DNA of 19,185 nucleotides from a bacterium (GCA_027310845.1 DAIDAB010000016.1:1-19185); one strand, 5' to 3'. Positions 7,501 to 15,710 are shown, counted from the stretch's first letter. A program made the numbers and translations. Notes: a model not told the origin generated them from the letters alone.

Positions 7501-9539
7501 CACAGGAACAATGGGTGAAGCAGGTGCAATCCACGGAAGTCCAACCGGGGAATCTGACGCGCTACAGCGAAATCGAGCTCAAAGTTGGACTTGAAGTGCA
7601 TCAGCAGCTTGCAACTCACACAAAGCTCTTCTGCGGGTGCCCCCCTTTTTCAGGTGAAGCCCTTGTGTCTCAGAGAGAAGACGAGCGGGAAGAATCGGTG
7701 AGGCAGTTTCCAATCCGATTCCAAAGAATCTTGCGACCCTCCACTTCAGAATTGGGAGAACTGGATCAGGCAGCCAAATTCGAGTCGCGGCGTGAAATCG
7801 TTGTGAAATACTATGCGAACCCTAAGAATTCGTGCCTCGTCGAAGCAGACGAGGAGCCACCGCACCCAATGAGTAGAGAAGCTGTGGACACGGCCCTGAT
7901 CTTTTCCCTCGCTCTTTCTTCCAGGATTGCTGACGAGATCCACGTAATGCGAAAAATCGTGGTGGACGGATCAAACACATCTGGCTTTCAAAGAACTGCT
8001 GTAGTGGCGCTTGGCGGAGAGCTAGTCTACAATTCAGGGAAATCAAGAGTTATGGTTCAGAGCATTGGTGTCGAGGAGGACGCCGCGAGAGCCCTAAGAA
8101 TGCAGCTGGGAAAGGGCTCTGAAGGTGCTGGTGAACAGAGAGAGAGAGCCTATGCTCTAGATAGGCTGGGCACACCACTCGTCGAAGTTGCGCTCGCACC
8201 TATAGAAGGCGGGAGCCCTGAAGACATTGAGAATGCGGCAAGCTCTCTTGGAAGGCTGATGCGATCCACGGGAAGGATCGCTAGAGGCCTTGGGACTATC
8301 AGACAGGATCTCAACATCTCAGTGATGAACGGAAGCGTCATTGAGGTCAAAGGTGTACAGAAACTGGAGCAGATATCAAGAGTCGTAAGGTATGAGGCCT
8401 CGAGGCAAAAATTCTTCTTTGATCTTGGAAAGTCCATAGCATCGAAATTCGGCGAACTCTCGATTCGCTCCTTGGACGTTACGGAATCGTTCAAAGAGAC
8501 TCGCTCCAAAGTCCTGAGCGCTGCTCTAACAGAAAGCAAGCATCCCAGAGTAAATGCAATTGTAGTGCACGGATTTTCAGGTTTCATTGGAAAGGAAAAT
8601 GAGTTCCATTCTCGACTGGGCAAGGAACTAGGGTCGATTGCTCGCGCGTACGGGATCGGCGGAGTCTTTCATTCTGATGAACTTCCAAACTACGGCATTA
8701 CTTCAGAAGAAGTTGAATTGGTGAGAAAGAATGCTGGAATGGAGGATTCTGACGCATTTGTCCTAATCGGGGGAGAATCATCCAGAGTCGTAAGGACAAC
8801 CGATGCACTGATCGACCGGCTGAGATACGTTCCGAAAGGTGTTCCAGCAGAGACAAGAGCATCGACCGAGGACGGGGAGACGATGTTCTTGAGGCCTAGG
8901 CCCGGCGCAGCCCGCATGTACCCAGAGACTGACATACCCCTAATCCAGGTTGAAAAGTCGCATCTTCAGAAGCTCAAAGCAGAGATTCCAGAGCCTTGGG
9001 AGAAATCTGTGGGGAAATTCTCCGAGAAGTATGGCCTCCCAAAACAGCTTGCAGAGCCTCTACTTGACTCGGATAGGAAGAATGTATTCATCGATGTTGT
9101 TTCATCGACGAAACTTGGCTCAAGATATGTCGCATCCGTGCTCATAGATACACTCCAATCCCTCTCAAGAGAGAGGGTTGAAATCGATTCGATAAGCGAC
9201 GCCACCTTGAAGACCTTGTTTGTTTCATTGGATTCAGGCAAGTTTGCAAAGGAAGCCATGCCACAGCTGATCAGGTTGCTCGCGGAGAATCCTTCAATCT
9301 CGGTGGACCAGGCACTATCAAAGGCAGGGCTCGGTTCGATGTTAAGATATGATCTCGAGAAAATCGTAGTAGACACAATCCTGCAAAACGAATCAATCAT
9401 CAAACAGAGGGGGCAAGCCGCCCAGAGTGCGATAATGGGAATGGTCATGCAGGTTGTCAGGGGAAAAGCAGACGGCAAGCTCGTGAGCGATTTGGTAAAG
9501 GAAAGGCTGGCAGAGTTTCTCAAGAGGATAAGCAATTAA
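7497..9539 (+). CDS. gatE: Glu-tRNA(Gln) amidotransferase subunit E
   Basis: GatB-related kinase/amidotransferase subunit of GatDE, which binds Glu-tRNA(Gln), phosphorylates the glutamyl group and amidates it. The GatB signature GLEVHQQL is at 31-38, with CGCP near 46-49. Further family segments are YYANPKNSCLVEADEEPP near 102 and RPRPGAARMYPETDIP near 461. A GatE-specific AspRS-like insertion fits the region of about 290-450, and a helical YqeY-like tail domain occupies about 530-680. At 680 aa it is slightly longer than the 620-640 I would expect. The GTG start at 7497 overlaps the gatD TGA by 4 nt. With gatD it supplies Gln-tRNA in an organism presumably lacking GlnRS. Confidence 0.95.
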   Translation: MTQEQWVKQVQSTEVQPGNLTRYSEIELKVGLEVHQQLATHTKLFCGCPPFSGEALVSQREDEREESVRQFPIRFQRILRPSTSELGELDQAAKFESRREIVVKYYANPKNSCLVEADEEPPHPMSREAVDTALIFSLALSSRIADEIHVMRKIVVDGSNTSGFQRTAVVALGGELVYNSGKSRVMVQSIGVEEDAARALRMQLGKGSEGAGEQRERAYALDRLGTPLVEVALAPIEGGSPEDIENAASSLGRLMRSTGRIARGLGTIRQDLNISVMNGSVIEVKGVQKLEQISRVVRYEASRQKFFFDLGKSIASKFGELSIRSLDVTESFKETRSKVLSAALTESKHPRVNAIVVHGFSGFIGKENEFHSRLGKELGSIARAYGIGGVFHSDELPNYGITSEEVELVRKNAGMEDSDAFVLIGGESSRVVRTTDALIDRLRYVPKGVPAETRASTEDGETMFLRPRPGAARMYPETDIPLIQVEKSHLQKLKAEIPEPWEKSVGKFSEKYGLPKQLAEPLLDSDRKNVFIDVVSSTKLGSRYVASVLIDTLQSLSRERVEIDSISDATLKTLFVSLDSGKFAKEAMPQLIRLLAENPSISVDQALSKAGLGSMLRYDLEKIVVDTILQNESIIKQRGQAAQSAIMGMVMQVVRGKADGKLVSDLVKERLAEFLKRISN

Positions 9540-9550
9540 TCAAAGCGGAA

Positions 9551-9558
9551 AAGGAGGT
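9551..9558 (+). promoter_or_regulatory. Strong SD that decides the start of the next gene
   Basis: AAGGAGGT is a near-perfect complement of the archaeal 16S 3' end. It sits 2 nt before a possible TTG start at 9561 but 8 nt before ATG 9567, so ATG 9567 is the better start. Confidence 0.75.
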
Positions 9559-9566
9559 TATTGGGA

Positions 9567-10103
9567 ATGCAAATGTCGAGCGAGGAACAATCATTGTCTC
9601 AGAAGACCGGGGCCGAGCTAAGAGTTGAAGTCAGCTACGGCGACTTGAAAACCGTGTTCTCCGGAGACGTAGAGAGTGTTCTTCACTCGATCGATGTTTT
9701 CATTGCGAAGGAACTACCCGCGTTCAATATAGCAAAGAAACTCTCGTTGAGCTACGGTGCAAGGGAAGTTGCTGAAAAGTTTCAAGACTATGTTTGCATT
9801 ACTCCTGAGGGGCCTCGACTCTGGCCGCAGGAAAAGAAATTAAGCGACAAGGAGGTTGTTGCACTGCAGCTTGCGGCTCAGATAATTGCACATGACGCGG
9901 GAAAGGTTTCCTCTTCTTCCATGCCACTAAGCAAGCTCCAAGAAACGACCAATTTGATTCCCAAAACACTCAGTTCCCGACTGAGCGAACTCTCGAAATC
10001 AGGGTTTGTTTCAAGAGAGCCAAGCGAGGAAGGGCCTTTGTTCAAACTAACAACTCAGGGGGTCTCTTGGCTCTCTGACGCTCTAGCGAAAAAGTCAAAC
10101 TAG
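9567..10103 (+). CDS. Winged-helix protein of unknown function
   Basis: About 178 aa, no specific family recognised. Residues about 15-50 form a beta-beta-alpha-like N-terminal module (ELRVEVSYGDLKTVFSGD then a helix). The C-terminal 80 residues look like a winged helix: KLQETTNLIPKTLSSRLSEL as helix-turn-helix, then FVSREPSEEGPLFKLTTQG as wing. It follows gatE after 27 nt and has its own strong SD, so it may be the last gene of the gat transcript. It is convergent with another small winged-helix protein of similar layout, and the stops overlap in CTAG. It is a probable DNA-binding regulator or chromatin-associated protein; the target is unknown. Confidence 0.75.
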   Translation: MQMSSEEQSLSQKTGAELRVEVSYGDLKTVFSGDVESVLHSIDVFIAKELPAFNIAKKLSLSYGAREVAEKFQDYVCITPEGPRLWPQEKKLSDKEVVALQLAAQIIAHDAGKVSSSSMPLSKLQETTNLIPKTLSSRLSELSKSGFVSREPSEEGPLFKLTTQGVSWLSDALAKKSN

Positions 10104-10570
10104 GAGCTATCTTTGTCGTCAGCAGGCCTCTCCTCCAGGGCGCCTGGCGGGACAATTGAGGAGAAAGCTCGACCGGGGGGGCGCTTTTGAATATACAGAT
10201 AGTTGCGCATGTTGCCATCTCTAGTGAGCATGCCTTCCATTACGAGTTCTTTCAAAGCATGTGAGACAGCTGTTCTGTCATAATGGTAGCCGCGTCTCGA
10301 AATTTCTCCATCCACCTCAGAAAGAGCGCGCCCCTGCTCAAACCAGGAATCCTCCCAGAGTTCGACGATCAGACCCTTGCATGTCTTGTTTCCTGCCTTG
10401 CTAGTCCTACCAAGCTCGCTTTCGCTAGGGATACCCGTTGGTGTTACTTCCAGCGATGAGAGTACGCTTTCAATGGCCGGTTTCAGCTCCGATTCGGAGC
10501 AGGTGATCTCAACCTCCCAGCCAGCTTTGCGCAGCTTCACCGTTATTTTCTTGGAATCTCCTTCTTGCAT
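10100..10570 (-). CDS. Small winged-helix protein, layout like its convergent neighbour
   Basis: 156 aa, unrecognised beyond fold. The N-terminal stretch ITVKLRKAGWEVEITCSESE plus a helix (about 8-50) resembles in pattern the start of the convergent neighbour. A linker of about 20 residues leads to a winged helix: DGEISRRGYHYDRTAVSHAL, then ELVMEGMLTRDGNMRNYLYI. The tail is acidic and disordered-looking (ERPADDKDSS). The ATG at 10570 has no SD; a TATA-like TTTTAAG on the minus strand near 10616-10622 would give a leader of about 20 nt. It is divergent from nurA and shares a short promoter region with it, so regulation of nurA-herA by this protein is possible but only inferred. Confidence 0.75.
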   Translation of the reverse strand: MQEGDSKKITVKLRKAGWEVEITCSESELKPAIESVLSSLEVTPTGIPSESELGRTSKAGNKTCKGLIVELWEDSWFEQGRALSEVDGEISRRGYHYDRTAVSHALKELVMEGMLTRDGNMRNYLYIQKRPPGRAFSSIVPPGALEERPADDKDSS

Positions 10571-10647
10571 GTGAATTCAATTGCGCAAGTGTATAGTGCG
10601 CATGTTGCACAACACTTAAAACAAGCCACCCTACACTGGTATTGCAC
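10571..10647. promoter_or_regulatory. Divergent promoter with repeated TGCGCA/TGCACA motifs
   Basis: This 77-bp gap serves the small winged-helix gene (minus) and nurA (plus). The TTAAAA core at 10615-10620 lies 26-30 bp from a likely start on either side. For nurA this puts transcription start at the ATG (leaderless). TTGCGCAA (10581-10588, a perfect palindrome), TGCGCA (10597-10602), TGCACA (10606-10611) and TGCACA at 10643-10648 form a cluster that could be operator sites, perhaps for the divergent winged-helix protein. The motifs are seen; their role is inference. Confidence 0.5.
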
Positions 10648-11679
10648 ATGATGAGCAATCAATTAAGCATTATCCCAGGGAGAGCAATTTCCAAGAATGC
10701 ATATGATCTCTCTGAGATTAACTTCCTTCATTCGAGTCTCGATAAGCTCTCTGGAAAGAGAGTCATCTTCAGGAGTGATTTCTCAAAGGAGTCAATCCAG
10801 CTTCAATCATTCGATTCCAAGCTATCAGCAAATGCTCCGGAAATCCGAGAGTTTTCATCGAGTCCAAGCGAGAGAATCATAGCTGGGATTGATTCCTCAT
10901 GCGTGCTTGTAGGCGAGACTGAAGATGGGTCGATATATGCAGGTCGAGTAGCTACAGTATTCGGTTCGAAGAATGGAATCTTGACATTTTGCCGACAGGG
11001 CCCTATGATCTTCTACCTAAATCGTGAGTCGCTCTTGGAAGCAGGAGCCCTTCCAAAAGATAAAGTGAATGCCATTGTTTCCGATGTGTCTCTTGCGGAG
11101 CGCTTTATCAGAATCTACTTGGAGCGAACCGCTCAGCTTAACGCCGCAAGATCCGTCTCTGATGCGATAGTAGTTGTCGATGGTGCGCTTCAGAGATCTT
11201 CGTTCGAATTAAGGCAGTTCTCCATGCATGAGTTGCAGATGTCCTGCGCAGAAGGGTCTAATCAGCTAATCGGGTTTTCAAAGGGCTCTAGCATAAAGGA
11301 CGTTTCAAATGCTGCAAGCGCCCTTGGGGCTCTAAGCAAGGGCTCGGTTTACGTGGACATTACTGAAGCAGTTAGAGCATTTTCCCATCGCGTTGGTGGC
11401 AACAAGGTGGTGGCAGCAAAGTTTTCGGCTACCGCCCAAGTTTTCAGAGTGGATTTTTCATCACATAATGCTGAGGACGAATCGCAGATCCTCGCGGATT
11501 TGAAGTACAACGATGTTCGGTTCAGAGGCTATCCTGAGACTCTCAGGCTAGCACATCATATGTCAGTATTCGATTCATCTACAATCTCATCAGTCCGGGG
11601 TTATCTCTCAAAACGCTACGGTCTCGTTCAAGTGCCTTCAGATGACTTGCGCGCTACAGTTCTCGGGAAACTTGTCTAG
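10648..11679 (+). CDS. nurA: NurA 5'-3' nuclease
   Basis: NurA-family nuclease that works with the HerA translocase in DNA end resection for recombinational repair. It has 343 aa. Expected metal-binding positions are visible: GIDSS with Asp82, VVVDGAL with Asp178, and a C-terminal YPETLRLAHH with His303/304. A GFSKGSS segment (about 209-215) lies between them. The ATG at 10648 is preferred over TTG 10642, since a TATA-like TTAAAA at 10615-10620 would start transcription almost at it (leaderless). ATG 10651 is equally possible. It overlaps or abuts herA, which follows at once, so the two form an operon. Mre11/Rad50 genes, often next to this pair, are not in the window. Confidence 0.88.
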   Translation: MMSNQLSIIPGRAISKNAYDLSEINFLHSSLDKLSGKRVIFRSDFSKESIQLQSFDSKLSANAPEIREFSSSPSERIIAGIDSSCVLVGETEDGSIYAGRVATVFGSKNGILTFCRQGPMIFYLNRESLLEAGALPKDKVNAIVSDVSLAERFIRIYLERTAQLNAARSVSDAIVVVDGALQRSSFELRQFSMHELQMSCAEGSNQLIGFSKGSSIKDVSNAASALGALSKGSVYVDITEAVRAFSHRVGGNKVVAAKFSATAQVFRVDFSSHNAEDESQILADLKYNDVRFRGYPETLRLAHHMSVFDSSTISSVRGYLSKRYGLVQVPSDDLRATVLGKLV

Positions 11680-11698
11680 ACATCACCTGGTGAGAGCA

Positions 11699-13225
11699 AT
11701 GAAACTTCTGGAGAAGGAAGGCGACGTTCTATCCGTCGTCACGATGGCTGGTGAGTCTGTGTACCAAGGGGATTATCTCGAAGTGGTTGATGATTCGAAG
11801 TCAGGATCTGTTGTGGTGCAAGTCTACGACGAGTCGTACATTCCGAGCCAGTCCATGACGGAGGACATCATCCGAGAACAGATTATTGAGGCGAGTGCAA
11901 ACGGCGTGGAGCTTGACCCTTTAGAGATAGTGAGCGTCTCGCAGATGATAAAGGACATGCGACTTCTGAAATGCAAGATCAGGGGCAGCATTCAAAACGG
12001 ACTACTCATGCCCAATGTCTCTTGGCTCCCTTCGAGGTCAAAATCCAAGATAAGAAAAATCTCGCAGTCAAGACTACTTGCACTCTGCGGTCAGACAGGA
12101 AGTGCGAAAATCCAGATTGGAACCACTAACGATGGTGAGCTGTTTACAATTCTCGGTGAATCGATTGACGGGAATCTTTCTATCATCACCGGCAAAAAGG
12201 AATCTGGCAAGTCGCATCTCTCAAAGATACTCGTGAGTTCTCTCGTGGCAAATGGGGCAGTAGTCATCGTGTTTGACCTCAACGACGAATACGAAGGCCT
12301 TGCTTATTCAAGAGACGGATCCAGAAACGAATTCTCCGAAAGGATAATCACACTAGAACCTGGGCGGACGCTCAAGTTCTCTCTTGATTATCTTGGAGAA
12401 TTCAGTCTGATCTCTCTCATGCAGCATGTGCTCGACGCTCCTGGGGCCTCACTTCGCGAATTCATCCGGATAATCAATTCACTCCAAGCTTCAGCCAAGC
12501 TCACGCTTGAATCACTTGGCGATTCGATCCAGAGCTGGAGGTGCAACGAGCTTGTCAAAGACGCGCTCTATGCAAGGTATCAGACAATGAAGGGCGCGGG
12601 GATATTTGCAAACGATGACAAAGGAGTGCGAATAGATTACTTTGTAAGATCTTTGCTCCATTCTGGGGGAGCTATGGTTGTCTCACTCAAGCGCGCATCG
12701 TCCCTAACAAAAAGGATGGTCGTCGAAATAATACTCAGCAAGCTTGTTCAACTCTTGGAGCGCGAGGCGATACCTCCGATTTTTCTTTTCGCGGAAGAAG
12801 CTCACTTGTACCTGAGGGAAACCTACTGGGACGACATTGTAACGAGGATGCGCCATTTTGGGATCTTTACCACGCTTATCACAAACCAGCCAGATGCAAT
12901 AAAGGAAGGGATTTACAGGCAAGCGGACAATATCTTCCTTTTCAATTTCACAAACGAATCTGATCTTGAAATGATCGCAAAGGCATCCACTGCAGATTCC
13001 GAGACGATAAAATCAATAGTCAGGACACTTCCCAGAAAGCAATGTCTGATCCTTGGCAAAGTGGTGTCTGATCTACCTATGCTAGTGAAAGTGGGAGAGG
13101 CAAAATTCCTTACTCTTGGTCAAACAAAGCGCTTTTTTTCTCAATCGACAAATGAGTGGAGAAGTTCAAGGGGTCCGCTGGCAGTGCCAGTTTCGTATCC
13201 TGGGAATCCATCTAAGAAGGCCTGA
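11699..13225 (+). CDS. herA: HerA-type DNA translocase
   Basis: HerA/FtsK-superfamily hexameric ATPase that drives DNA into the NurA nuclease. An N-terminal HAS-barrel-like region (about 8-60) precedes the ATPase core. Walker A is GKKESGKS (165-172), an unusual variant of the common GxTGSGKS. Walker B is IFLFAEEAH, with EEAH at 366-369 in place of DEAH. TTLITNQPDAI and the downstream FNFTNESD segment are typical of the family. An open frame runs back to ATG 11642, inside nurA, but ATG 11699 with GGTGA 5 nt upstream and just after the nurA stop is the more likely start (508 aa). Operon with nurA. The helicase role is from family knowledge. Confidence 0.87.
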   Translation: MKLLEKEGDVLSVVTMAGESVYQGDYLEVVDDSKSGSVVVQVYDESYIPSQSMTEDIIREQIIEASANGVELDPLEIVSVSQMIKDMRLLKCKIRGSIQNGLLMPNVSWLPSRSKSKIRKISQSRLLALCGQTGSAKIQIGTTNDGELFTILGESIDGNLSIITGKKESGKSHLSKILVSSLVANGAVVIVFDLNDEYEGLAYSRDGSRNEFSERIITLEPGRTLKFSLDYLGEFSLISLMQHVLDAPGASLREFIRIINSLQASAKLTLESLGDSIQSWRCNELVKDALYARYQTMKGAGIFANDDKGVRIDYFVRSLLHSGGAMVVSLKRASSLTKRMVVEIILSKLVQLLEREAIPPIFLFAEEAHLYLRETYWDDIVTRMRHFGIFTTLITNQPDAIKEGIYRQADNIFLFNFTNESDLEMIAKASTADSETIKSIVRTLPRKQCLILGKVVSDLPMLVKVGEAKFLTLGQTKRFFSQSTNEWRSSRGPLAVPVSYPGNPSKKA

Positions 13226-13271
13226 CATCTCTTTAAGCCTCTTATTGCTCGAAATACTAGCTGAGTGAGAC
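13226..13271 (+). promoter_or_regulatory. Promoter of the LLM oxidoreductase gene
   Basis: TATA-like CTTTAAGCC at 13231-13239 lies right after the herA stop. A start about 26 bp on falls near 13260, giving a leader of about 12 nt before ATG 13272. Confidence 0.5.
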
Positions 13272-14204
13272 ATGAGATTCGGACTAAAAACAGGTCAAGG
13301 TGGATACGCTTACAATGAACTTTCGAAAGTCTGGTCAAAGGCCGAAGAGCTCGGATTTGACTCTGCGTGGCTCTATGATCATTTCATAGCTCTTGGCAAC
13401 CCCAGCAATCCTTGTCTTGAAGCCTATGCTACACTGGGAGCTCTAGCTAGGGACACTAAACGTATTCGGTTGGGAGTGATGGCGACCTGCGTGGGCTACA
13501 GAAATCCTGCATTTTTGGCAAAAGCTGCATCCAGTATTGATGTCATCTCAAACGGACGTCTGATCATGGGCCTAGGAGCAGGTTGGTACGAAGAAGAGTA
13601 CAATTCGTACGGGTACGAATATCTTCCTAACACGGAGAGAGTCAGCCAACTTAGAGAGACCATCAAAATTCTACATGCGATGTGGAAGGATCAGAATCCT
13701 TCATATGATGGAAAATACTTTTCCATAAAGAATGCCACGAATCTGCCCAAGCCAATACAAGAGAATCTTCCAATTTGGGTTGGAATCTCAAAGGGTACAA
13801 GAATGCTTCCTAGTGTTGCAGTAAAGGAGGCTGATGGATTCAATACAATGGCTGAACTTGCTTTGTGCAAACAAATCATTGAGCGCGCCGAGAGTGTCAG
13901 AAAGGAATTAGGGCGTGATAGAAGTAAGGTCAACTACTCACTACAGGCTTATCTCTTGACAGGCAGCGAGTCGCAGATCAGGCAGCTCACGGAGGATGGG
14001 GCAAAGAAGACAGGAACCACTCCCGAAGAATACGCAAATAGACTCAAGGGACGAGGTTGCATCATGGGTTCGCCTGAAGAGTGTGTTGAAATCCTGAGAG
14101 ACTACGCGAATGAAGGCATAGACTATGTTCTCACAATAGTGGTAGGCGACAAGCTTCTGTGGCCACTTGAAGTTGTCAGAGATAAGATAATCTCTGCTCT
14201 GTAA
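13272..14204 (+). CDS. LLM-class flavin/F420-dependent oxidoreductase
   Basis: 310-aa luciferase-like (LLM) TIM-barrel oxidoreductase. Family features are the start MRFGLKTGQGGYAYNEL, GFDSAWLYDHF near 34, RLGVMATCVGYRNP near 66-79, ISNGRLIMGLGAGWYEEEY near 95 and a C-terminal GSPEECVEILRDYANEGID. In archaea such proteins usually use coenzyme F420, but neither cofactor nor substrate can be set from sequence. It is transcribed alone with its own promoter. It is the last gene before the accessory region; its composition fits the core genes upstream. Confidence 0.87.
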   Translation: MRFGLKTGQGGYAYNELSKVWSKAEELGFDSAWLYDHFIALGNPSNPCLEAYATLGALARDTKRIRLGVMATCVGYRNPAFLAKAASSIDVISNGRLIMGLGAGWYEEEYNSYGYEYLPNTERVSQLRETIKILHAMWKDQNPSYDGKYFSIKNATNLPKPIQENLPIWVGISKGTRMLPSVAVKEADGFNTMAELALCKQIIERAESVRKELGRDRSKVNYSLQAYLLTGSESQIRQLTEDGAKKTGTTPEEYANRLKGRGCIMGSPEECVEILRDYANEGIDYVLTIVVGDKLLWPLEVVRDKIISAL

Positions 14205-14283
14205 TGTCTTTTGGATTCCGCAAATCGATGCCGCTCTAAATATTGCTGAAAGAAAGAAAAATCATCCATTACAATTTCATCTG

Positions 14284-14303
14284 CCCTCACAAATTGTTGA
14301 GGG
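14284..14303. terminator. Hairpin, possible terminator after the LLM gene
   Basis: CCCTCA and TGAGGG form a 6-bp stem with an 8-nt loop, 80 nt past the LLM stop. No T tract follows on the plus strand, so the terminator role is weak. Confidence 0.3.
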
Positions 14304-14369
14304 GACTTCGCCAGATCAGGGGCTGAAATCCAACCAAGAACAAATGGGTTGATCTACCAAAAGCTCAGT

Positions 14370-14475
14370 CACGACGAGCGGGGCAAATGAAGAAAACATC
14401 GTTTGAGCAAACAGAACCCAAGCAAGGGTTGTGTTCGGTCTTACGGTTTTTCTGCCGATTGTTCGGCTGGCGGTG
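14370..14475 (+). repeat. 106-bp interrupted palindrome, copy A
   Basis: Dyad centred at 14422.5. Pairing the 50-nt arms around the loop AAGCAA gives about 31 Watson-Crick and 5 wobble pairs. The inner stem is AACAGAACCC/GGGTTGTGTT (9 of 10). The 19 bp at 14409-14427, AAACAGAACCCAAGCAAGG, recur exactly at 16995-17013 in copy B. The two copies have the same total length and the same centre with no gaps. Outside the core they are only about 50-60% identical, so the folding is better kept than the sequence. Confidence 0.75.
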
Positions 14476-14503
14476 ATGATTCTGTTCTCATGGGGAATCC
14501 AAA

Positions 14504-14596
14504 ATGACAGACCGTGAATTTGGGTTTCTTATGATTGGAACAGTTCTGGGGTTTCTGTTCCTCATACTTTTGGAAATTCTTTTACCAATAGGATAA
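14504..14596 (+). CDS. 30-aa single-membrane-segment ORF, possibly the front of a frameshifted gene
   Basis: ATG 14504 to TAA 14594-14596 encodes 30 residues: MTDREFG, then one hydrophobic helix (about 8-30). TGGGGA at 14491-14496 could serve as SD, 7 nt upstream. It ends where a second membrane-protein frame, shifted by one base and lacking a good start, takes up. Read together they give a protein of about 135 aa with three membrane helices and a basic loop between the first two. I do not recognise the family. Confidence 0.45.
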   Translation: MTDREFGFLMIGTVLGFLFLILLEILLPIG

Positions 14597-14913
14597 AGTG
14601 GCAAAGATGGTTCTTCGGTACGCTCAAGAAACGCAAAAGACAGCTTTTCCTAGCTGTCAAGATCGGCCTACTGCTTACTGCGGTGTACTTTCTCTATTCA
14701 AGCTTTACAGAATTACAAGCTATAAACAACTACGGACAAGTCGGAATACCACACATAACGTACTATGTCCAAGCCCCGCCTTCTTGTCAATCAGGAATCA
14801 TAATAAACTCAGTATGCTTTTCCAATTTCGAACAAGATTCGGTTCTAGCGTCAGTCTTCACGGTAGCGGTTTTATTCGTAGATGTATTCGAGTATTATTT
14901 CGAAGAGAAGTAA
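14593..14913 (+). pseudogene. Membrane-protein frame without a good start
   Basis: This open frame encodes a basic stretch (RIKWQRWFFGTLKKRKRQ), a membrane helix (LFLAVKIGLLLTAVYFLY), a polar loop with two cysteines, and a second helix (VLASVFTVAVLFVDVFEYYF), ending at TAA 14911-14913. There is no ATG, GTG or TTG until GTG 14683, which lies inside the first helix and would cut it. The natural reading is continuation from the 30-aa ORF at 14504 by a one-base shift. This may be a sequencing indel, a real mutation or programmed slippage. If GTG 14683 is used, the product is 76 aa. Confidence 0.45.
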
Positions 14914-14973
14914 TAGCTTCTCTCACGGCTAGAACGGCCTCGCTTAAATTAAACAACTTGGGAGCTTTTGTTA

Positions 14974-15579
14974 ATGAACGAGAAAGAGCAAATTCTAAAA
15001 CGATCGAAAAGATGGCTCTGGAGACGCTTTCGCAAGTTTCGGAGTTTTTTCAATCGTGGATGGGGTTACGCCATTGCTCGAGGTCTCACGACACTCATTT
15101 ACGGATTGATTGGTGCTGTAGCTTTAGTTGTCGTAATAATCATCTTGGCTGAAACTGGTGTCAATATTACATTGGATTGGAATACCATCATATCTATATT
15201 TGTGGCTGACGTTCCAGTAGGTTTAGCGCTGTATGCTCTTTTGGAGCGTAGGGAATCAAATCTAAGAAAAATTCTAAATGCTTCCGAAATTGTGAGCCTG
15301 CCTAAAGATTTCAGTCATTTAATCGCAATCTATTTTGACGATTTTGAAGACGCAGAGTATCCCGACAAAAATTACTATATCGTGAATACAAAGAGCAAGA
15401 GAGCTTACTATGTGAGCGATGAAATGTACACCTTGATTGAGGAAAGAATTGTAAGGCAATCTAAGCAATTTTCCAGTCTTGAAGCCTTGAGAAGATATTT
15501 TGATGCTCAAGGAATAAAACAAGAACCAAATTACCCACAAGGCGATGATCTTTTTAGAGACAGTCCGTTAGGAGATTAG
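14974..15579 (+). CDS. Two-TM protein with cytoplasmic C-terminal domain, unknown function
   Basis: 201 aa, not recognised. A very basic N-terminus (KRSKRWLWRRFRKFR) is followed by a membrane helix at about 38-59 and a second at about 71-90. The soluble C-terminal 110 residues contain FSHLIAIYFDDFEDAEYPDK and KNYYIVNTKSKRAYYVSDEM. By the positive-inside rule both ends are cytoplasmic. GGAG at 14961-14964 is 9 nt from ATG 14974, which I prefer to TTG 14968. It lies 60 nt after the small membrane frame and may share its transcript. Its stop overlaps that of the convergent RHH gene by 4 nt (TTAG). Confidence 0.7.
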   Translation: MNEKEQILKRSKRWLWRRFRKFRSFFNRGWGYAIARGLTTLIYGLIGAVALVVVIIILAETGVNITLDWNTIISIFVADVPVGLALYALLERRESNLRKILNASEIVSLPKDFSHLIAIYFDDFEDAEYPDKNYYIVNTKSKRAYYVSDEMYTLIEERIVRQSKQFSSLEALRRYFDAQGIKQEPNYPQGDDLFRDSPLGD

Positions 15580-15710
15580 GGCTTTGACAAATACTCGCTC
15601 AAGATTACCCTTATCGTTTCAGGGATTGAATCCAGTAGTCTCTTCTTTCGCTCGGTTTCGAGCTTCTTTTCCATTTCCTCAGTCATGGCAACATTATACC
15701 GCTTCATCAT
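15576..15710 (-). CDS. Small ribbon-helix-helix DNA-binding protein
   Basis: 44 aa with the size and pattern of an RHH (CopG/MetJ-like) repressor: beta strand KRYNVAM, helix EEMEKKLETERKKR, turn, and helix IPETIRVILSEYL. An upstream extension to 15770 exists, but its 20 extra residues are unlike the family. A TATA-like TTTACATAAATA (complement of about 15735-15746) would make ATG 15710 nearly leaderless. It is divergent from the first transposase, and the gap between them holds a 15-bp inverted repeat of the kind RHH dimers bind. A role as repressor of itself, the transposase or both is inference. Confidence 0.7.
   Translation of the reverse strand: MMKRYNVAMTEEMEKKLETERKKRLLDSIPETIRVILSEYLSKP

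Larger units (their letters stand above)
14205..14503. other. Gene-free stretch at the core/accessory border
   Basis: No convincing gene in 299 bp. It holds a short hairpin at 14284-14303 and the 106-bp palindromic element at 14370-14475, described separately. Composition shifts here towards the more AT-rich accessory segment. Confidence 0.6.

Noticed and set aside
14473..14479. C box (GTGATGA) of a C/D guide RNA
   Set aside because: No CTGA D box at a suitable distance downstream.
14598..15152. 184-codon plus-strand open frame from a GTG
   Set aside because: It overlaps two better membrane-protein frames, its composition looks out of frame (Ser/Arg/Cys-rich, no hydrophobic pattern), and no family is recognisable.
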